Source of the DNA: Nocardia harenae NBRC 108248 | GTDB taxonomy: Bacteria; Actinomycetota; Actinomycetes; Mycobacteriales; Mycobacteriaceae | NCBI RefSeq assembly: GCF_001612885.1 | Contig: NZ_BDBH01000011.1 | Location: 310,001-374,000 of the forward strand | DNA: 64,000 bases | Direction: 5' to 3' | In this document: piece by piece, positions 32,435 through 41,366 of the stretch | How positions within the stretch are numbered: the stretch's first letter is position 1 | Layout: each line of letters begins with the position of its first letter | Program-made: the position numbers and the translations under genes | The notes under the pieces: generated by a model | The model's input: only the letters and a program-made list of their open reading frames with translations | Databases searched by the model: none | Told to the model about the DNA's origin: nothing

Positions 32435-34408
32435 CTACGCCGCGCCCACCGTCTCGGGCACGGTGTTCCCCCGGGACGCTTCACGACCTGGTTGCCCGGG
32501 TTCTGTCAGGTACGTGTGGATCCGGGTGGTCATGGCTGGATCGATCCAGTAATTCGAATGCCCGTAGAGGGGGCCATCGGCTTCTTCGGTGGCGTCGTGG
32601 TCCAGGCAGTAGCGCTCGGACTCGTTGCACACCGGGCTCGAGATCGGGTCGGTGACTCGATAGTAGTTGTGCCACCCGCCGCAGCAGTTGTCCTTCGCTC
32701 TGTCGAAGAACGGGCCGTCGAAGTACCGGGGGAAGAACGTGCGATACAGGGTGGCCAGCGGGGAGCCACAGGTCACCAGCATCAACTGGTCGGACAGCGG
32801 AGTGCCGGTGAGTTCTTTGCTAACGAACCAGGCGCACGCGATGGATCCCTGGCTGTGCCCAACCAGCGCGATTCGGTGCCCGGCGTAATCCGGTCGCTTC
32901 AGTTCTTTTCCAAGGCCCGCCATCAGGCTGGGTCGGTAGGAGGCCCCGGCCAGGGGGACGGCATCGGGAAGCCAGAACCCGGCGATGTCGGCAAGGCTGC
33001 TGAAGCCCGCGCGCAGCGCGCTGCCGAGGCGTTCGGGACGGCGCACGATCAGCAGCACCACGATCACGAAGCTGCCGGCTTGGATGAATCTCAGCACGTC
33101 GTTCATCGTCGCGGCTCCGGTGCCGAGTACGACGTCGCCCGCCCACCACCACACGGCGCCGGTACACACGACGATGATCAGTGTCGCCGGTCCCAGGTAG
33201 GAGTTGAGGTCGCCGAGAATGCTGTGGAGCGCGGTTTCGGGCTTGCGGGGCGGCGTCCGCGGCGGGGTCTTGGCTGCTCGCGCGGACATGAACCGTCGGC
33301 TTATATAGAGAGCGATCCCGAGCGCGAGGGCGCAGATCAGGACGAAAGCGATGAAGAAGACCGGAATGATGTCCAGCCGGATCGCGTCCTCGAGCCCGTC
33401 TTCGGCAGGGCTCGGCAACAAGACATAACCGTCCCGACCAGCTGCCTCGAGCGCGGCGCGCCGTTGTTCGACGGTCGAGGCGACGGTGCCGATTCTGCTG
33501 CTCGCCCAGTTCACCAAAAAGGTCAGGACCTCCTCGACTGTTACTCGCAGCATCGATCCGGCGGCGTGCAACACCGTGATAGCCAGCAGGATCAGCAGCG
33601 CGGCGCCGGCGAGGTGGGTGCCGGCGCGCTCGTTCGACGCGGTGCGCCACCGACAGACCGCCGAGATCAGGGCAAGGACGAGCGCGCAACACCCCACGGC
33701 AAGGGTGGTTAGTCCCACCAAGGCGATCATGGGGGTGATCGCCTCCGGCTCGGCCACCAGATCAACCGGGCCCGCTGCGGTGCTCGGTTCGGCCATGCGA
33801 GTCGCGGCCCACAGCGCCGTGGCGGCGAGGACCGACAGATGCAGCACCGAGACCACGATCAGCCAGGCAGGGTGGTCAGAACGATCGCGCAGTTTGGATC
33901 GTCCGACTCGGACAATGATGAACATCCCCAAAATAGACGGCGGTACCCAGGCGACCGCACCTCGGAGGCCGGCGTCGCTGCTCATCAGAGTCGAGGAGCG
34001 CAGCATCGTTTCAAATATGACGATCAGCCAGGCTGCGGTGGCCGCGGTCAGACACAGCGCGGGCACAACCATCAGCCCCCGGAACAATCGATCGCCGACT
34101 TTGCCGGCGGCGGTACCTCCGACGTAGGGGCGCATGTAGGCGGCGACGTTCATCAGAGTGAAAGGAAACGCCAGATACCACAGAAGTGTCCGTGTCTTCT
34201 TGCGGTTCGATCGCGACCAGTTGACCAACCGGAGCCTGTGGGGCATAGGCCTGGGCTGATCGGCGACGGTCACTTGGTCGGGGGTCAGTTCCTGGAAGAC
34301 CGGTGAGCCCAGCGCGCTGTAGGGATCGTGGTCGCCGATACCGTGAACCCGGATCTCTACCGGCCCTACCTGCTGTGCCGCAGTGGCCTCGCCATAGTCG
34401 TCAGCCAT
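32435..34408 (-). CDS. Large polytopic membrane protein with alpha/beta-hydrolase (lipase) domain
   Basis: The 657-residue protein starts at ATG 34408 behind GAGGGAG. It opens VEIRVHGIGDHDPYSALGSP, an 'HGIG' strand-loop seen at the start of some membrane-linked hydrolases. About seven or eight hydrophobic helices follow (for example LLWYLAFPFTLMNVAAY, ALCLTAATAAWLIVIFET, IIPVFFIAFVLICALALGIA, FVIVVLLIV). The nucleophile elbow HRIALVGHSQGSIACAWF lies near residue 515, after the membrane part, followed by MLVTCGSPLATLYRTFFPRY. The HGIG loop and elbow could form one active site split by the membrane insertion. Substrate is unknown; a lipid is likely. GC and codon use are lower than in the surroundings. 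Confidence 0.72.
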   Translation of the reverse strand: MADDYGEATAAQQVGPVEIRVHGIGDHDPYSALGSPVFQELTPDQVTVADQPRPMPHRLRLVNWSRSNRKKTRTLLWYLAFPFTLMNVAAYMRPYVGGTAAGKVGDRLFRGLMVVPALCLTAATAAWLIVIFETMLRSSTLMSSDAGLRGAVAWVPPSILGMFIIVRVGRSKLRDRSDHPAWLIVVSVLHLSVLAATALWAATRMAEPSTAAGPVDLVAEPEAITPMIALVGLTTLAVGCCALVLALISAVCRWRTASNERAGTHLAGAALLILLAITVLHAAGSMLRVTVEEVLTFLVNWASSRIGTVASTVEQRRAALEAAGRDGYVLLPSPAEDGLEDAIRLDIIPVFFIAFVLICALALGIALYISRRFMSARAAKTPPRTPPRKPETALHSILGDLNSYLGPATLIIVVCTGAVWWWAGDVVLGTGAATMNDVLRFIQAGSFVIVVLLIVRRPERLGSALRAGFSSLADIAGFWLPDAVPLAGASYRPSLMAGLGKELKRPDYAGHRIALVGHSQGSIACAWFVSKELTGTPLSDQLMLVTCGSPLATLYRTFFPRYFDGPFFDRAKDNCCGGWHNYYRVTDPISSPVCNESERYCLDHDATEEADGPLYGHSNYWIDPAMTTRIHTYLTEPGQPGREASRGNTVPETVGAA

Positions 34409-34787
34409 CGGATTCTCCCTCTTGCCTGTGCAGTCTCCTGTGGTGGGAGCCTCGGTCAGCATCGACGGCCGGGGCACCCTCACCGTAGGTAACTGTGACC
34501 CCAGACACATGCGTAGCGGACTACCTGGATTCCGAACCTGACGCAACTCCGACGCACACGGGGTTGCCAACCTGGCGGGGTGCGTTCGGGGCTGTGCACG
34601 ATGAGGTGACAGCGGTCAGGCAGTTTGCAGGGCTGCCTGCGTCATGGTCGCTTCGTGTTCGATCGGGGTCAACCGGCCGAGCCGGTCCCGGCGCCGGCGC
34701 CGGTGATCCACGCGCTGAACAGGTTCCGGCACCGTCGTCGGCCGACGGCGACAGGCCACGCCCCGAAGGAGCGAAGGCGGCCCGGGC
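34409..34787. other. Intergenic region between membrane hydrolase and TerD, holds IS3 relic
   Basis: There is no intact gene in these 379 bases. The part nearest the membrane-hydrolase start should carry its promoter. The rest contains the transposase tail at 34616-34702; just beyond its stop the sequence TTGCCAACCTGGCGGGGTGC resembles the end region of IS3-type elements. Confidence 0.5.
34616..34702 (-). pseudogene. IS3-family transposase (orfB) C-terminal relic
   Basis: Read on the minus strand, the codons before the TGA at 34618-34616 spell RRRRRDRLGRLTPIEHEATM and then TQAALQTA. This matches the conserved end of IS3-family DDE transposases (NxRRRHxRLGxLTPIEFE). The catalytic core is absent and the upstream frame soon becomes unrelated, so it is a remnant left by deletion or by insertion decay. 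It marks one side of the low-GC stretch that starts at tRNA-Leu. Confidence 0.6.
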
Positions 34788-35330
34788 TCAGCGCACGTGT
34801 GCCGCGATGGCCGGAACGGCCTCGACCGGGTGCCTGGCCTGCAGCGCCAGCCCGGACTCGTGATACTCCCAGGCGGGGTGGCGCCGGTGCAGCACCCCCA
34901 TGAGCAGGCCGGAGGCCGACCCGGCGATGGCGAGGTCGGAGCGGGCGAGTTCGCGGTCGACGGTACCGTCGAGCAGTCGGCAGAAGGCATTGTCGATGTC
35001 GGCGAAGGTCTGGCCCGTGTAGCAGGTGACCAGCAGGGCGATCGCGTCGATGTGCGCGCCGAGGCGGGTCAGGTCGATGGTGATGACCTCGTTGTCGCCC
35101 TTGCCCTCGCCGGTGGTGCTGTCGCCGTGGTGGCGCAGCGCGCCGTCGGCGGAGCTGAGTTGCTCGTGGTAGACCGCATCCACCAGTGTCCCGTCCGCGT
35201 AGAGCAGGGCGGCGGCGTTGAGGTCGATATCGCGGGCTCTGGAGCCGAAGCGGGCGCGGCGCGCCGGATCCCAGCCGACCGCCATCTTCAGGTACTGCAT
35301 CGCGCCGCCGCCGTCGGACAACACCGTCAT
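34788..35330 (-). CDS. TerD-family protein, divergent copy
   Basis: The 180-residue protein starts at ATG 35330 and keeps the TerD core: MAVGWDPARRARFGS, IDLNAAALLYADGTLVDAVYHEQLSSADGALRH (first half), HHGDSTTGEGKGDNEVITIDL with the acidic calcium loop, and DIDNAFCRLLDGTVDRELARSDLA. The C-terminal part (GLLMGVLHRRHPAWEYHESG) is shorter and less typical. It is the third TerD in the window. The two ABC exporter genes lie divergently 193 bases away. Confidence 0.88.
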   Translation of the reverse strand: MTVLSDGGGAMQYLKMAVGWDPARRARFGSRARDIDLNAAALLYADGTLVDAVYHEQLSSADGALRHHGDSTTGEGKGDNEVITIDLTRLGAHIDAIALLVTCYTGQTFADIDNAFCRLLDGTVDRELARSDLAIAGSASGLLMGVLHRRHPAWEYHESGLALQARHPVEAVPAIAAHVR

Positions 35331-35522
35331 GCGGACTCACCCCTCCCGCTGTCCGCGCCCGAATCCGCGGCGCGCCGTCACATCCCGGCCCTCACCCTAG
35401 CCGGTCACGGCCGACGGCGATTCCGCGAACGCGCGCGCCGCCGAGGAGTATCTTTCTCATCAGGTGCGCCGGGAAGTCTGGTCGGCAATGTCGTATCCGC
35501 TGATCCCGGAAGGGCCTTCGCC

Positions 35523-36431
35523 ATGACCTCCGCGCCACCTCCGCATGCTCCCGCCGTCACGATCGAGCACCTGTCCAAGCGCTTCGGCGCCACCCTCGCA
35601 CTCGACGATCTCACCCTCGAGGTGCGGCGGGGCGAGGTCTTCGGATTCCTCGGCCCGAACGGCGCCGGGAAGTCGACCACGATCCGGTGCCTGCTCGGCT
35701 TGATCCGGCCGAGCACCGGACGGGTGCGGGTCTTCGACGACGATGCCGCCGACGTGCGCCGGGCGCACCGCCACCTGGCCTACGTCCCGGCCGATGTCGC
35801 GCTGTGGCCGTCGCTGACCGGAGCCGAGATCCTGCACCTGATCGCGGCCACCGGGCCCGGCGCCGACCCCGGCTACCGCGCCGAGCTGGTCGAACGCTTC
35901 GCCCTCGACCCCGGCAAACCGGCCACGACCTACTCCACCGGCAACCGGCAGAAGGTCGCGCTGATCGCCGCCTTCGCCTCCCGGGCGCCGCTGCTGGTGC
36001 TCGACGAGCCGACCAGCGGTCTGGATCCGTTGATGGAGAACCAGTTTCGGGTCTGCGTCGCACAGGCCCGCGAGCGCGGGCAGACGGTCTTCCTGAGCTC
36101 GCACCAGCTCGGCGAGGTGGAGGCCCTGTGCGACCGGGTCGCGATCCTGCGCGCGGGGCGTTTGGTGCAGATCGCCACGCTGGCGGAGCTGCGCGGGCTG
36201 CACCGCACCGTCATCGAGATCACCTACCCCGATCTGCCGCCCGACCTCGACGGCGTCACCGGTGTCGCCTCGGTCGAGCCCCTCGACGGCCGCAGGCTGC
36301 GATTCACCCTGACCGGCACCGCGGCGCCCGCCCTCGCTGCCCTCGCCGCGGCCGGGGTCACCGGTCTCTCCGCGCGCGAGCCGAGCCTCGAGGAGATCTT
36401 CCTCGACTACTACGGGCAGGCCGCGCGATGA
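35523..36431 (+). CDS. ABC transporter ATP-binding protein (drug exporter type)
   Basis: The 302-residue protein starts at ATG 35523 with GGAAGGG eight bases upstream. Walker A is GFLGPNGAGKSTTIRCLLGL, the Q-loop region is absent of anomalies, the signature is YSTGNRQKVALIAAF (a variant of LSGGQ usual in this subfamily), Walker B is LLVLDEPTSGLDP and the switch is LSSHQL. The C-terminal extension ends LEEIFLDYYGQ, as in DrrA-like antibiotic export ATPases. The permease gene follows with a 4-base overlap; together they form a two-component exporter. Confidence 0.95.
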   Translation: MTSAPPPHAPAVTIEHLSKRFGATLALDDLTLEVRRGEVFGFLGPNGAGKSTTIRCLLGLIRPSTGRVRVFDDDAADVRRAHRHLAYVPADVALWPSLTGAEILHLIAATGPGADPGYRAELVERFALDPGKPATTYSTGNRQKVALIAAFASRAPLLVLDEPTSGLDPLMENQFRVCVAQARERGQTVFLSSHQLGEVEALCDRVAILRAGRLVQIATLAELRGLHRTVIEITYPDLPPDLDGVTGVASVEPLDGRRLRFTLTGTAAPALAALAAAGVTGLSAREPSLEEIFLDYYGQAAR

Positions 36432-38035
36432 CCGCCACCACCCTGCCCGCGGCCCCGGGGCGCGCGGTGACCCGGCTGACCGCGCTCACCACCCGGCGCG
36501 GCGCACTGGTGATCGCCTGCGCTGCCACCGGGCTCTCGGCACTGGTCGCCGTGCAGTTCCAGGCCACCTTCGCCGATCAGCTCGGCGCCGAGAGCATCCG
36601 GGCCCTGGCCGAGAACCCCGCCGTGCGCGTGCTGTTCGGGCCCGCGCGGGCGCTCGACGACCCCGGCGGGTTCACCGTCTGGCGCACCGGCACTCCGGTG
36701 CTGGTGCTGTGCGGGATATGGGCGCTGCTGGCCGCGACCCGGCTGACCCGCGGCGAGGAGGAGACCGGCCGGACCGAACTGCTGCTCGCCGGGCGGCTGC
36801 GCCCGATCGACCTGCTCACCCGCACCATGGCCGTCCTCGCGGTACTCGGTGTGCTGATCGCCGCGAGCGTCGGCGCGGGGCTGCTCGCGGCGGGCACGGG
36901 TGCCGCGGGCGCGGTGCTGCACGCGGGGTGCGTGCTCGGCGCCATCGCCACCTTCGCCGCGGTCGGGTTGCTGGCCGCGCAGCTGGCGCCGACCCGGGCC
37001 GGTGCGAGCGGGCTCGCGGCCGGGGTGCTCGCGGTGAGCCTGCTGCTGCGCATGGTCGCCGACGGCGTGCCCGCGCTGGCGTCGGCGGCGTGGCTGACAC
37101 CGTTCGGGCTGGCTGGGCGGGTCGCCCCCTTCGCCGAGAACAACCCGGCCCCGCTGCTCGTGCTCGCCGCGCTCGCCCTCGCGCCCGCCGCGGCGGCGGT
37201 GGCCGTGGCCGCGCGCCGCGATCTCGGCGCCGCACCGATCGCCCGCACCCGCAGCCGGGCGCCCCGCACCCGCCTGCTGGGCTCCCCCGGTGGGTTCGCG
37301 CTGCGCCGCGCCCTCGCGCCGACCTTCGGGTGGGCCCTCGGAATCGGCGCCTACTTCCTGCTGGTCGGCGCCATCACCACCTCCATCCTGGAGTTCTTCG
37401 ACACCAACACCCGCTTCGCCGACCTGGCCGCCACCGCAGGCTTCGGCGGGCTCTCCACCGCGACCGGGTTCGCCGCGGCCCTGCTCGCCATCCTCGCGGT
37501 GCCCGCCGGGCTCTACGCCGCCGGCCGCATCGCGGCCATGGCCGAGCACGAACGAGCCCGGCGGTTCACCTCCCTGCACGCCGGACCGAGCACCCGCACC
37601 CGGCTCGCCTGCGCCGAGATCGCCGCCACCGTCGCCGGACTGATCACCCTGCTCGGCGTCGCCGCGGTCGGCATGTGGGTCGGCGCCCGGCTCACCGGCG
37701 CACCCCTGACCCCGACCGACACCCTCGCCGGCGCCGCCAACATCGCACCCGTCGCCCTGCTCGCCCTCGGCGGCGCCGTCCTCGCGCTCGGCTGGTACCC
37801 CCGCGCAGTCACCGCCATCGGCGCAGTCCCCGTCGCGGGCGGATTTCTGCTCGACATCACCGCCCGCAGCGTCGGCGCCCCCGCCTGGGTGGCCCAGCTA
37901 TCGCCCTTCGCCCACCTCGCCCCCGTCCCCGATGCCCCGCCGAACTGGACAGCGACCCTCGTCTGCACCGGCATCGCCGCCGCGCTGACCGTGCTCGGAC
38001 TGCGCGGCTACCGGCACCGCGACCTCCTCGGATGA
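36428..38035 (+). CDS. ABC transporter permease (polyketide/antibiotic exporter type)
   Basis: The ATG overlaps the ATPase stop (ATGA). The 535-residue protein has about twelve hydrophobic helices in two related halves, with WRTGTPVLVLCGIWALLAATR in the first and TFGWALGIGAYFLLVGAI in the second. EEETGRTELLLAGRLRP and EHERARRFTSLHAGPSTRTRL are matching cytoplasmic loops that would contact the ATPase, one per half. This duplicated arrangement is usual in exporter permeases of polyketide producers. Substrate is unknown; self-resistance to a natural product is a reasonable guess. Confidence 0.9.
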   Translation: MTATTLPAAPGRAVTRLTALTTRRGALVIACAATGLSALVAVQFQATFADQLGAESIRALAENPAVRVLFGPARALDDPGGFTVWRTGTPVLVLCGIWALLAATRLTRGEEETGRTELLLAGRLRPIDLLTRTMAVLAVLGVLIAASVGAGLLAAGTGAAGAVLHAGCVLGAIATFAAVGLLAAQLAPTRAGASGLAAGVLAVSLLLRMVADGVPALASAAWLTPFGLAGRVAPFAENNPAPLLVLAALALAPAAAAVAVAARRDLGAAPIARTRSRAPRTRLLGSPGGFALRRALAPTFGWALGIGAYFLLVGAITTSILEFFDTNTRFADLAATAGFGGLSTATGFAAALLAILAVPAGLYAAGRIAAMAEHERARRFTSLHAGPSTRTRLACAEIAATVAGLITLLGVAAVGMWVGARLTGAPLTPTDTLAGAANIAPVALLALGGAVLALGWYPRAVTAIGAVPVAGGFLLDITARSVGAPAWVAQLSPFAHLAPVPDAPPNWTATLVCTGIAAALTVLGLRGYRHRDLLG

Positions 38036-38068
38036 CGCTGATCGAGGGTGCGCTCTGCGCAGCGCAGG

Positions 38069-39373
38069 TCAGCGCTCCCGCTGGTAGACGTCGGGGATGC
38101 CGTCGTGGTCGTCGTCCCTGGTCTCCAGCTCGGCGATGCGCCGATAGACCCGGTTGCGCAGCCGCAGCACGATCGCGGCGAGCAGCGCGGCCGTCAGGGT
38201 GCCGACCAGGATGCCGACCCGGGCGTGGTCGGTCCACACCGGATGTTCGTCGAAGGCCAGCTCCGCGATCAGCAGCGACACGGTGAAACCGATCCCGCCC
38301 AGCAGCGCGACCCCGGCCACATCGACCCAGCTCAGGTCGGAATCGAGCTCGGCGCGGGTGAGCTTCGCGGTCAGGAAGGTGGTGAGCAGGATCCCCGCCG
38401 CCTTACCCGCCACCAGCCCGACCACGATCCCGAGCGTCACCCGGTCCGTCACCGAATCCAGCGCACCGGCCAATCCGCCGACCGGCACGCCCGCGGCGAA
38501 GAACGCGAACACCGGCACCGCGACCCCCGCCGAGAACGGCCGGACTCGATGCTCGAGCACCTCGGCGGGCGCGTGGTCATCGACCGTGGCATCAGCGGAT
38601 CGGCGGGCGAGTACCGGCACGGCGAAACCGAGCAGTACCCCGGCCACGGTCGCATGCACCCCGGATTCGTGCACCAGCCACCAGGTCAGCGCCGCGAGCG
38701 GCAGCAGCACCAGCGGCGAGCAGATCCGGCGCTGCACGGCCAGGGTGAACGCGGCGAACGGGAGCAACGCCAGCGCCAGGTAGGGCAGGTGCAGCTCGTC
38801 GGTGTAGAAGACAGCGATCACCGTGACCGCGAGCAGGTCGTCCACCACGGCCAGCGTCAGCAGAAACGTCCGCAGCGCGGTGGGCAGGTGGGTGCCGACC
38901 ACCGCGAGGATCGCCAGGGCGAAAGCGATATCGGTCGCGGTCGGAATCGCCCAGCCCTGCACCGCGTCGCCGTTCCCGGCATTGAACGCCAGGAAGATCA
39001 GCGCCGGTCCCGCCATCCCGCCGACCGCGGCCACCACCGGTAACGCCGCCCGGCGCGGATCACGCAGGTCACCGACGATGAACTCGCGTTTGAGCTCGAG
39101 CCCGACGACGAAGAAGAACACCGCGAGCAGCCCGTCGGCGGCCCAGGTGTGCAGCGACAGATCCAGATGCAGCGCGGCCGGGCCGAGCCGGAAATCGCGC
39201 AGCGACTCGTAGCCGTGGGCCCAGGGGGTATTGGCCCAGACCAGACCGATCATCGCCGCGATGATCAACAGCACGCCACCGGCGGTCTCGGTGCGCAGAA
39301 TGGTGGCGATCCGCCTGGCTTCCGGCCAGGAGCCGCGGGAGAACAGCGATCGGCGCGGCGGGGGCGAACTCAT
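38069..39373 (-). CDS. nhaA: Na+/H+ antiporter NhaA
   Basis: The 434-residue protein starts at ATG 39373 behind AAAGG. NhaA hallmarks are plain: ETAGGVLLIIAAMIGLVWAN, FFFVVGLELKREFIVGDLRD, PTATDIAFALAILAVVG and TLAVVDDLLAVTVIAVFYT, where the paired aspartates bind Na+ or H+. GGIGFTVSLLIAELAF near the end is also conserved. It exchanges internal Na+ or Li+ for external H+ under alkaline or saline stress. It is convergent with the ABC exporter, 33 bases apart. Confidence 0.96.
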   Translation of the reverse strand: MSSPPPRRSLFSRGSWPEARRIATILRTETAGGVLLIIAAMIGLVWANTPWAHGYESLRDFRLGPAALHLDLSLHTWAADGLLAVFFFVVGLELKREFIVGDLRDPRRAALPVVAAVGGMAGPALIFLAFNAGNGDAVQGWAIPTATDIAFALAILAVVGTHLPTALRTFLLTLAVVDDLLAVTVIAVFYTDELHLPYLALALLPFAAFTLAVQRRICSPLVLLPLAALTWWLVHESGVHATVAGVLLGFAVPVLARRSADATVDDHAPAEVLEHRVRPFSAGVAVPVFAFFAAGVPVGGLAGALDSVTDRVTLGIVVGLVAGKAAGILLTTFLTAKLTRAELDSDLSWVDVAGVALLGGIGFTVSLLIAELAFDEHPVWTDHARVGILVGTLTAALLAAIVLRLRNRVYRRIAELETRDDDHDGIPDVYQRER

Positions 39374-39537
39374 CGGCACGGGAACCTTTCGTCGGCAACG
39401 GCCCCGGCCCGCATCCGGACCGGGCACGCCGACCAGGCTTCCCGGCACTCCTCCCTGTCAAGATGCCGTAAAGAGCGACCGAAGGCAAACCGAGCCATCC
39501 TGGCGTCGCCCGGGGCGGGCGGCGCACGGAACGCCGC

Positions 39538-40590
39538 TCATCGGGGTGGCCGCGATGCCCGCGGAGGCCGGGTGAAGACGGTTTTGCCGGTCATGGCGGG
39601 CCAGGCTTCGGGTGCGTCGTCCCACGCGACGACACGCTCGGTCACGATCCCGGGATCGAAGCCACCGGCGAGCAGTTCGAGGATCTCGGGGATGACCGCG
39701 CGTGCGTTGACCCGTCCGGTGACGAAGCGGACGCCGCGGGTGTACATCGGTAGCAGGGGCATCTCGACCGAGCCCTGGAAGTAGATGCCGGTGTCGGTGC
39801 ACACACCGTCGGGCCAGGTCGCTCGGAGCGTTTGCGCCAGCAGTTCCGGGTTCATCGAGGTGTTGACGGTGACCGGGAACGGCGTCCAGCCGCGGTCGAG
39901 CTCGGCGCGGTCGTGCACCTGGGCGCCGAGCCGTTCCGCGCGGGCCAGCCGGGCCGGGTCGGTGTCGACGTAGTCGACCCGGGCACCGAGGGCGACGGCG
40001 AGCGCGGCGACATAGAGCCCGATCGAGAGCCTGCCCACCACCAGCACCCGCCGGTCGGCCGCGTCCAGTGCGGCCAGTTCGCCGCGGTAGGGCCCCACGC
40101 AGCGCCACCCGTCGGGGATGTTGTCCGACAGCGACGCCACCGACACCGGATCGACGGAGTCCGGTAGCGGGATCAGCATGGCATCGGCGAACGGGACGAG
40201 CACCAGGTCGGCCAGGAAGCCGCCGCCGTCGAGCCCCGACACCGGCGCCATTCCGTAGGTCGCCATCAGCGGCAGCGCGGCGCACGAGCCGGTGACGCCG
40301 CGCCTGCACGGCGCGCATTCCCCGCAGTTGATCTGGAACGGCACCACCACGCGATCCCCGACCCGCACCCCGGAGACCCGTTCGCCGATGGCGACCACCT
40401 CGGCCACCCCCTCGTGGCCGACGGCGTGCCCCGGCGGCACCGGAAGCAGCCCCTGCACGACTCCGACGTCCAAGTCGCAACAGGCCACCGCCAGCGGCCG
40501 CACCAGCGCCTGGCGCGGATCGCCGAGCACTGGTTCGGCGGTGTGCTGCCAGCCGTACCGTCCGACCTCTTCGTAGACCAGGTGCCGCAT
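39538..40590 (-). CDS. Zinc-dependent alcohol dehydrogenase-like oxidoreductase
   Basis: The 350-residue protein starts at ATG 40590 with GAAGAAGGG upstream. The structural-zinc cysteines lie in CGECAPCRRGVTGSC, and GHEGVAEVVAIGERVSG is the MDR-family catalytic-domain signature; ACCDLDV supplies the usual first catalytic-zinc cysteine. The cofactor loop reads VLVVGRLSIGLYVAAL, in which the middle glycine of GxGxxG is replaced, so NAD(P) binding may be altered. It oxidises an alcohol or reduces an aldehyde or ketone. The divergent TetR gene 73 bases away is its probable repressor. Confidence 0.88.
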   Translation of the reverse strand: MRHLVYEEVGRYGWQHTAEPVLGDPRQALVRPLAVACCDLDVGVVQGLLPVPPGHAVGHEGVAEVVAIGERVSGVRVGDRVVVPFQINCGECAPCRRGVTGSCAALPLMATYGMAPVSGLDGGGFLADLVLVPFADAMLIPLPDSVDPVSVASLSDNIPDGWRCVGPYRGELAALDAADRRVLVVGRLSIGLYVAALAVALGARVDYVDTDPARLARAERLGAQVHDRAELDRGWTPFPVTVNTSMNPELLAQTLRATWPDGVCTDTGIYFQGSVEMPLLPMYTRGVRFVTGRVNARAVIPEILELLAGGFDPGIVTERVVAWDDAPEAWPAMTGKTVFTRPPRASRPPR

Positions 40591-40605
40591 GGGAAGCCCT
40601 TCTTC

Positions 40606-40641
40606 AGCGATCTCCCGAGCATTGTTGAGTGATCTCTCCAG
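40606..40641. promoter_or_regulatory. Direct repeats in the ADH/TetR divergent promoter
   Basis: AGCGATCTCCCGAG (40606-40619) and AGTGATCTCTCCAG (40628-40641) agree at 11 of 14 positions with 22 bases from start to start, two helical turns. They lie between the divergent starts and are candidate binding sites for the TetR protein. Confidence 0.35.
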
Positions 40642-40663
40642 AATCGCAAGTACACTCCGACAC

Positions 40664-41236
40664 ATGCCCCGCCCGGATCGCAGCCGCGCCGCCCTGCTCG
40701 ACACCGCGGCGCTGCTGTTCCGCCGCCAGGGATATGCGGCGACCGGGATCAACCAGATCCTCGACGGCGCAGGCGTCCGGCCCGGTTCGCTGTATCACCA
40801 CTTCCCCGACGGCAAGGCCGGATTGGCGGCAGCCGTCGTGGACACCGTCGGCACCGGGATCGGCGCACTGCTGCGCGCCCTGCTGGCCCACCCGGACCCG
40901 GTCGCCGACCTCATGGACCGCTGGGTGGACATCCTGATCGCCGGCCTGGCCGCCGACGAGCGCGACGGGTGCCCGATCGAACCCATCGCTACCGAGTCGG
41001 TGACCGCGAGCCCGCTCGTCCGAACGGCGGCGGCGGGAGTGTTCAACGACTGGATCGGCGCGGTCGCCGACCGGTTGCGCACCGACGGCCGCCCCGGCGA
41101 TCAGGCGCAACAGACCGCCTCGGCGATCATCTCGCTGATCGAGGGAGCGCTGCTGCTGTCCCGGGTCACCGGCGAACCCGGCGCGCTGCAGCACGCGAAA
41201 ACCGCGGCCCGCTCACTCCTGGAGACCGGGCGATGA
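40664..41236 (+). CDS. TetR-family regulator
   Basis: The 190-residue protein has the TetR helix-turn-helix at residues 6-50: RAALLDTAALLFRRQGYAAT, GINQILDGAGVRPGSLYHHF, then PDGKAGLAAAVV. The effector domain ends SAIISLIEGALLLSRVTGEP, like the LmrA/YxaF subgroup with a conserved cysteine motif DGCPIEPIATE. It is divergent from the alcohol dehydrogenase and probably represses it and itself. Confidence 0.92.
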   Translation: MPRPDRSRAALLDTAALLFRRQGYAATGINQILDGAGVRPGSLYHHFPDGKAGLAAAVVDTVGTGIGALLRALLAHPDPVADLMDRWVDILIAGLAADERDGCPIEPIATESVTASPLVRTAAAGVFNDWIGAVADRLRTDGRPGDQAQQTASAIISLIEGALLLSRVTGEPGALQHAKTAARSLLETGR

Positions 41237-41366
41237 TGTCCTGCGGCAGGCACCGAGAGCGGCCGACACCGCCGCACCGGGCTTCCGCTGTGCTCACGGG
41301 AACCGTCAGCCGAGATCGGAAAGGTCACGTGCGCTCTCGCCGCCGTCTCCCGGTCGGCGGGGTTGA

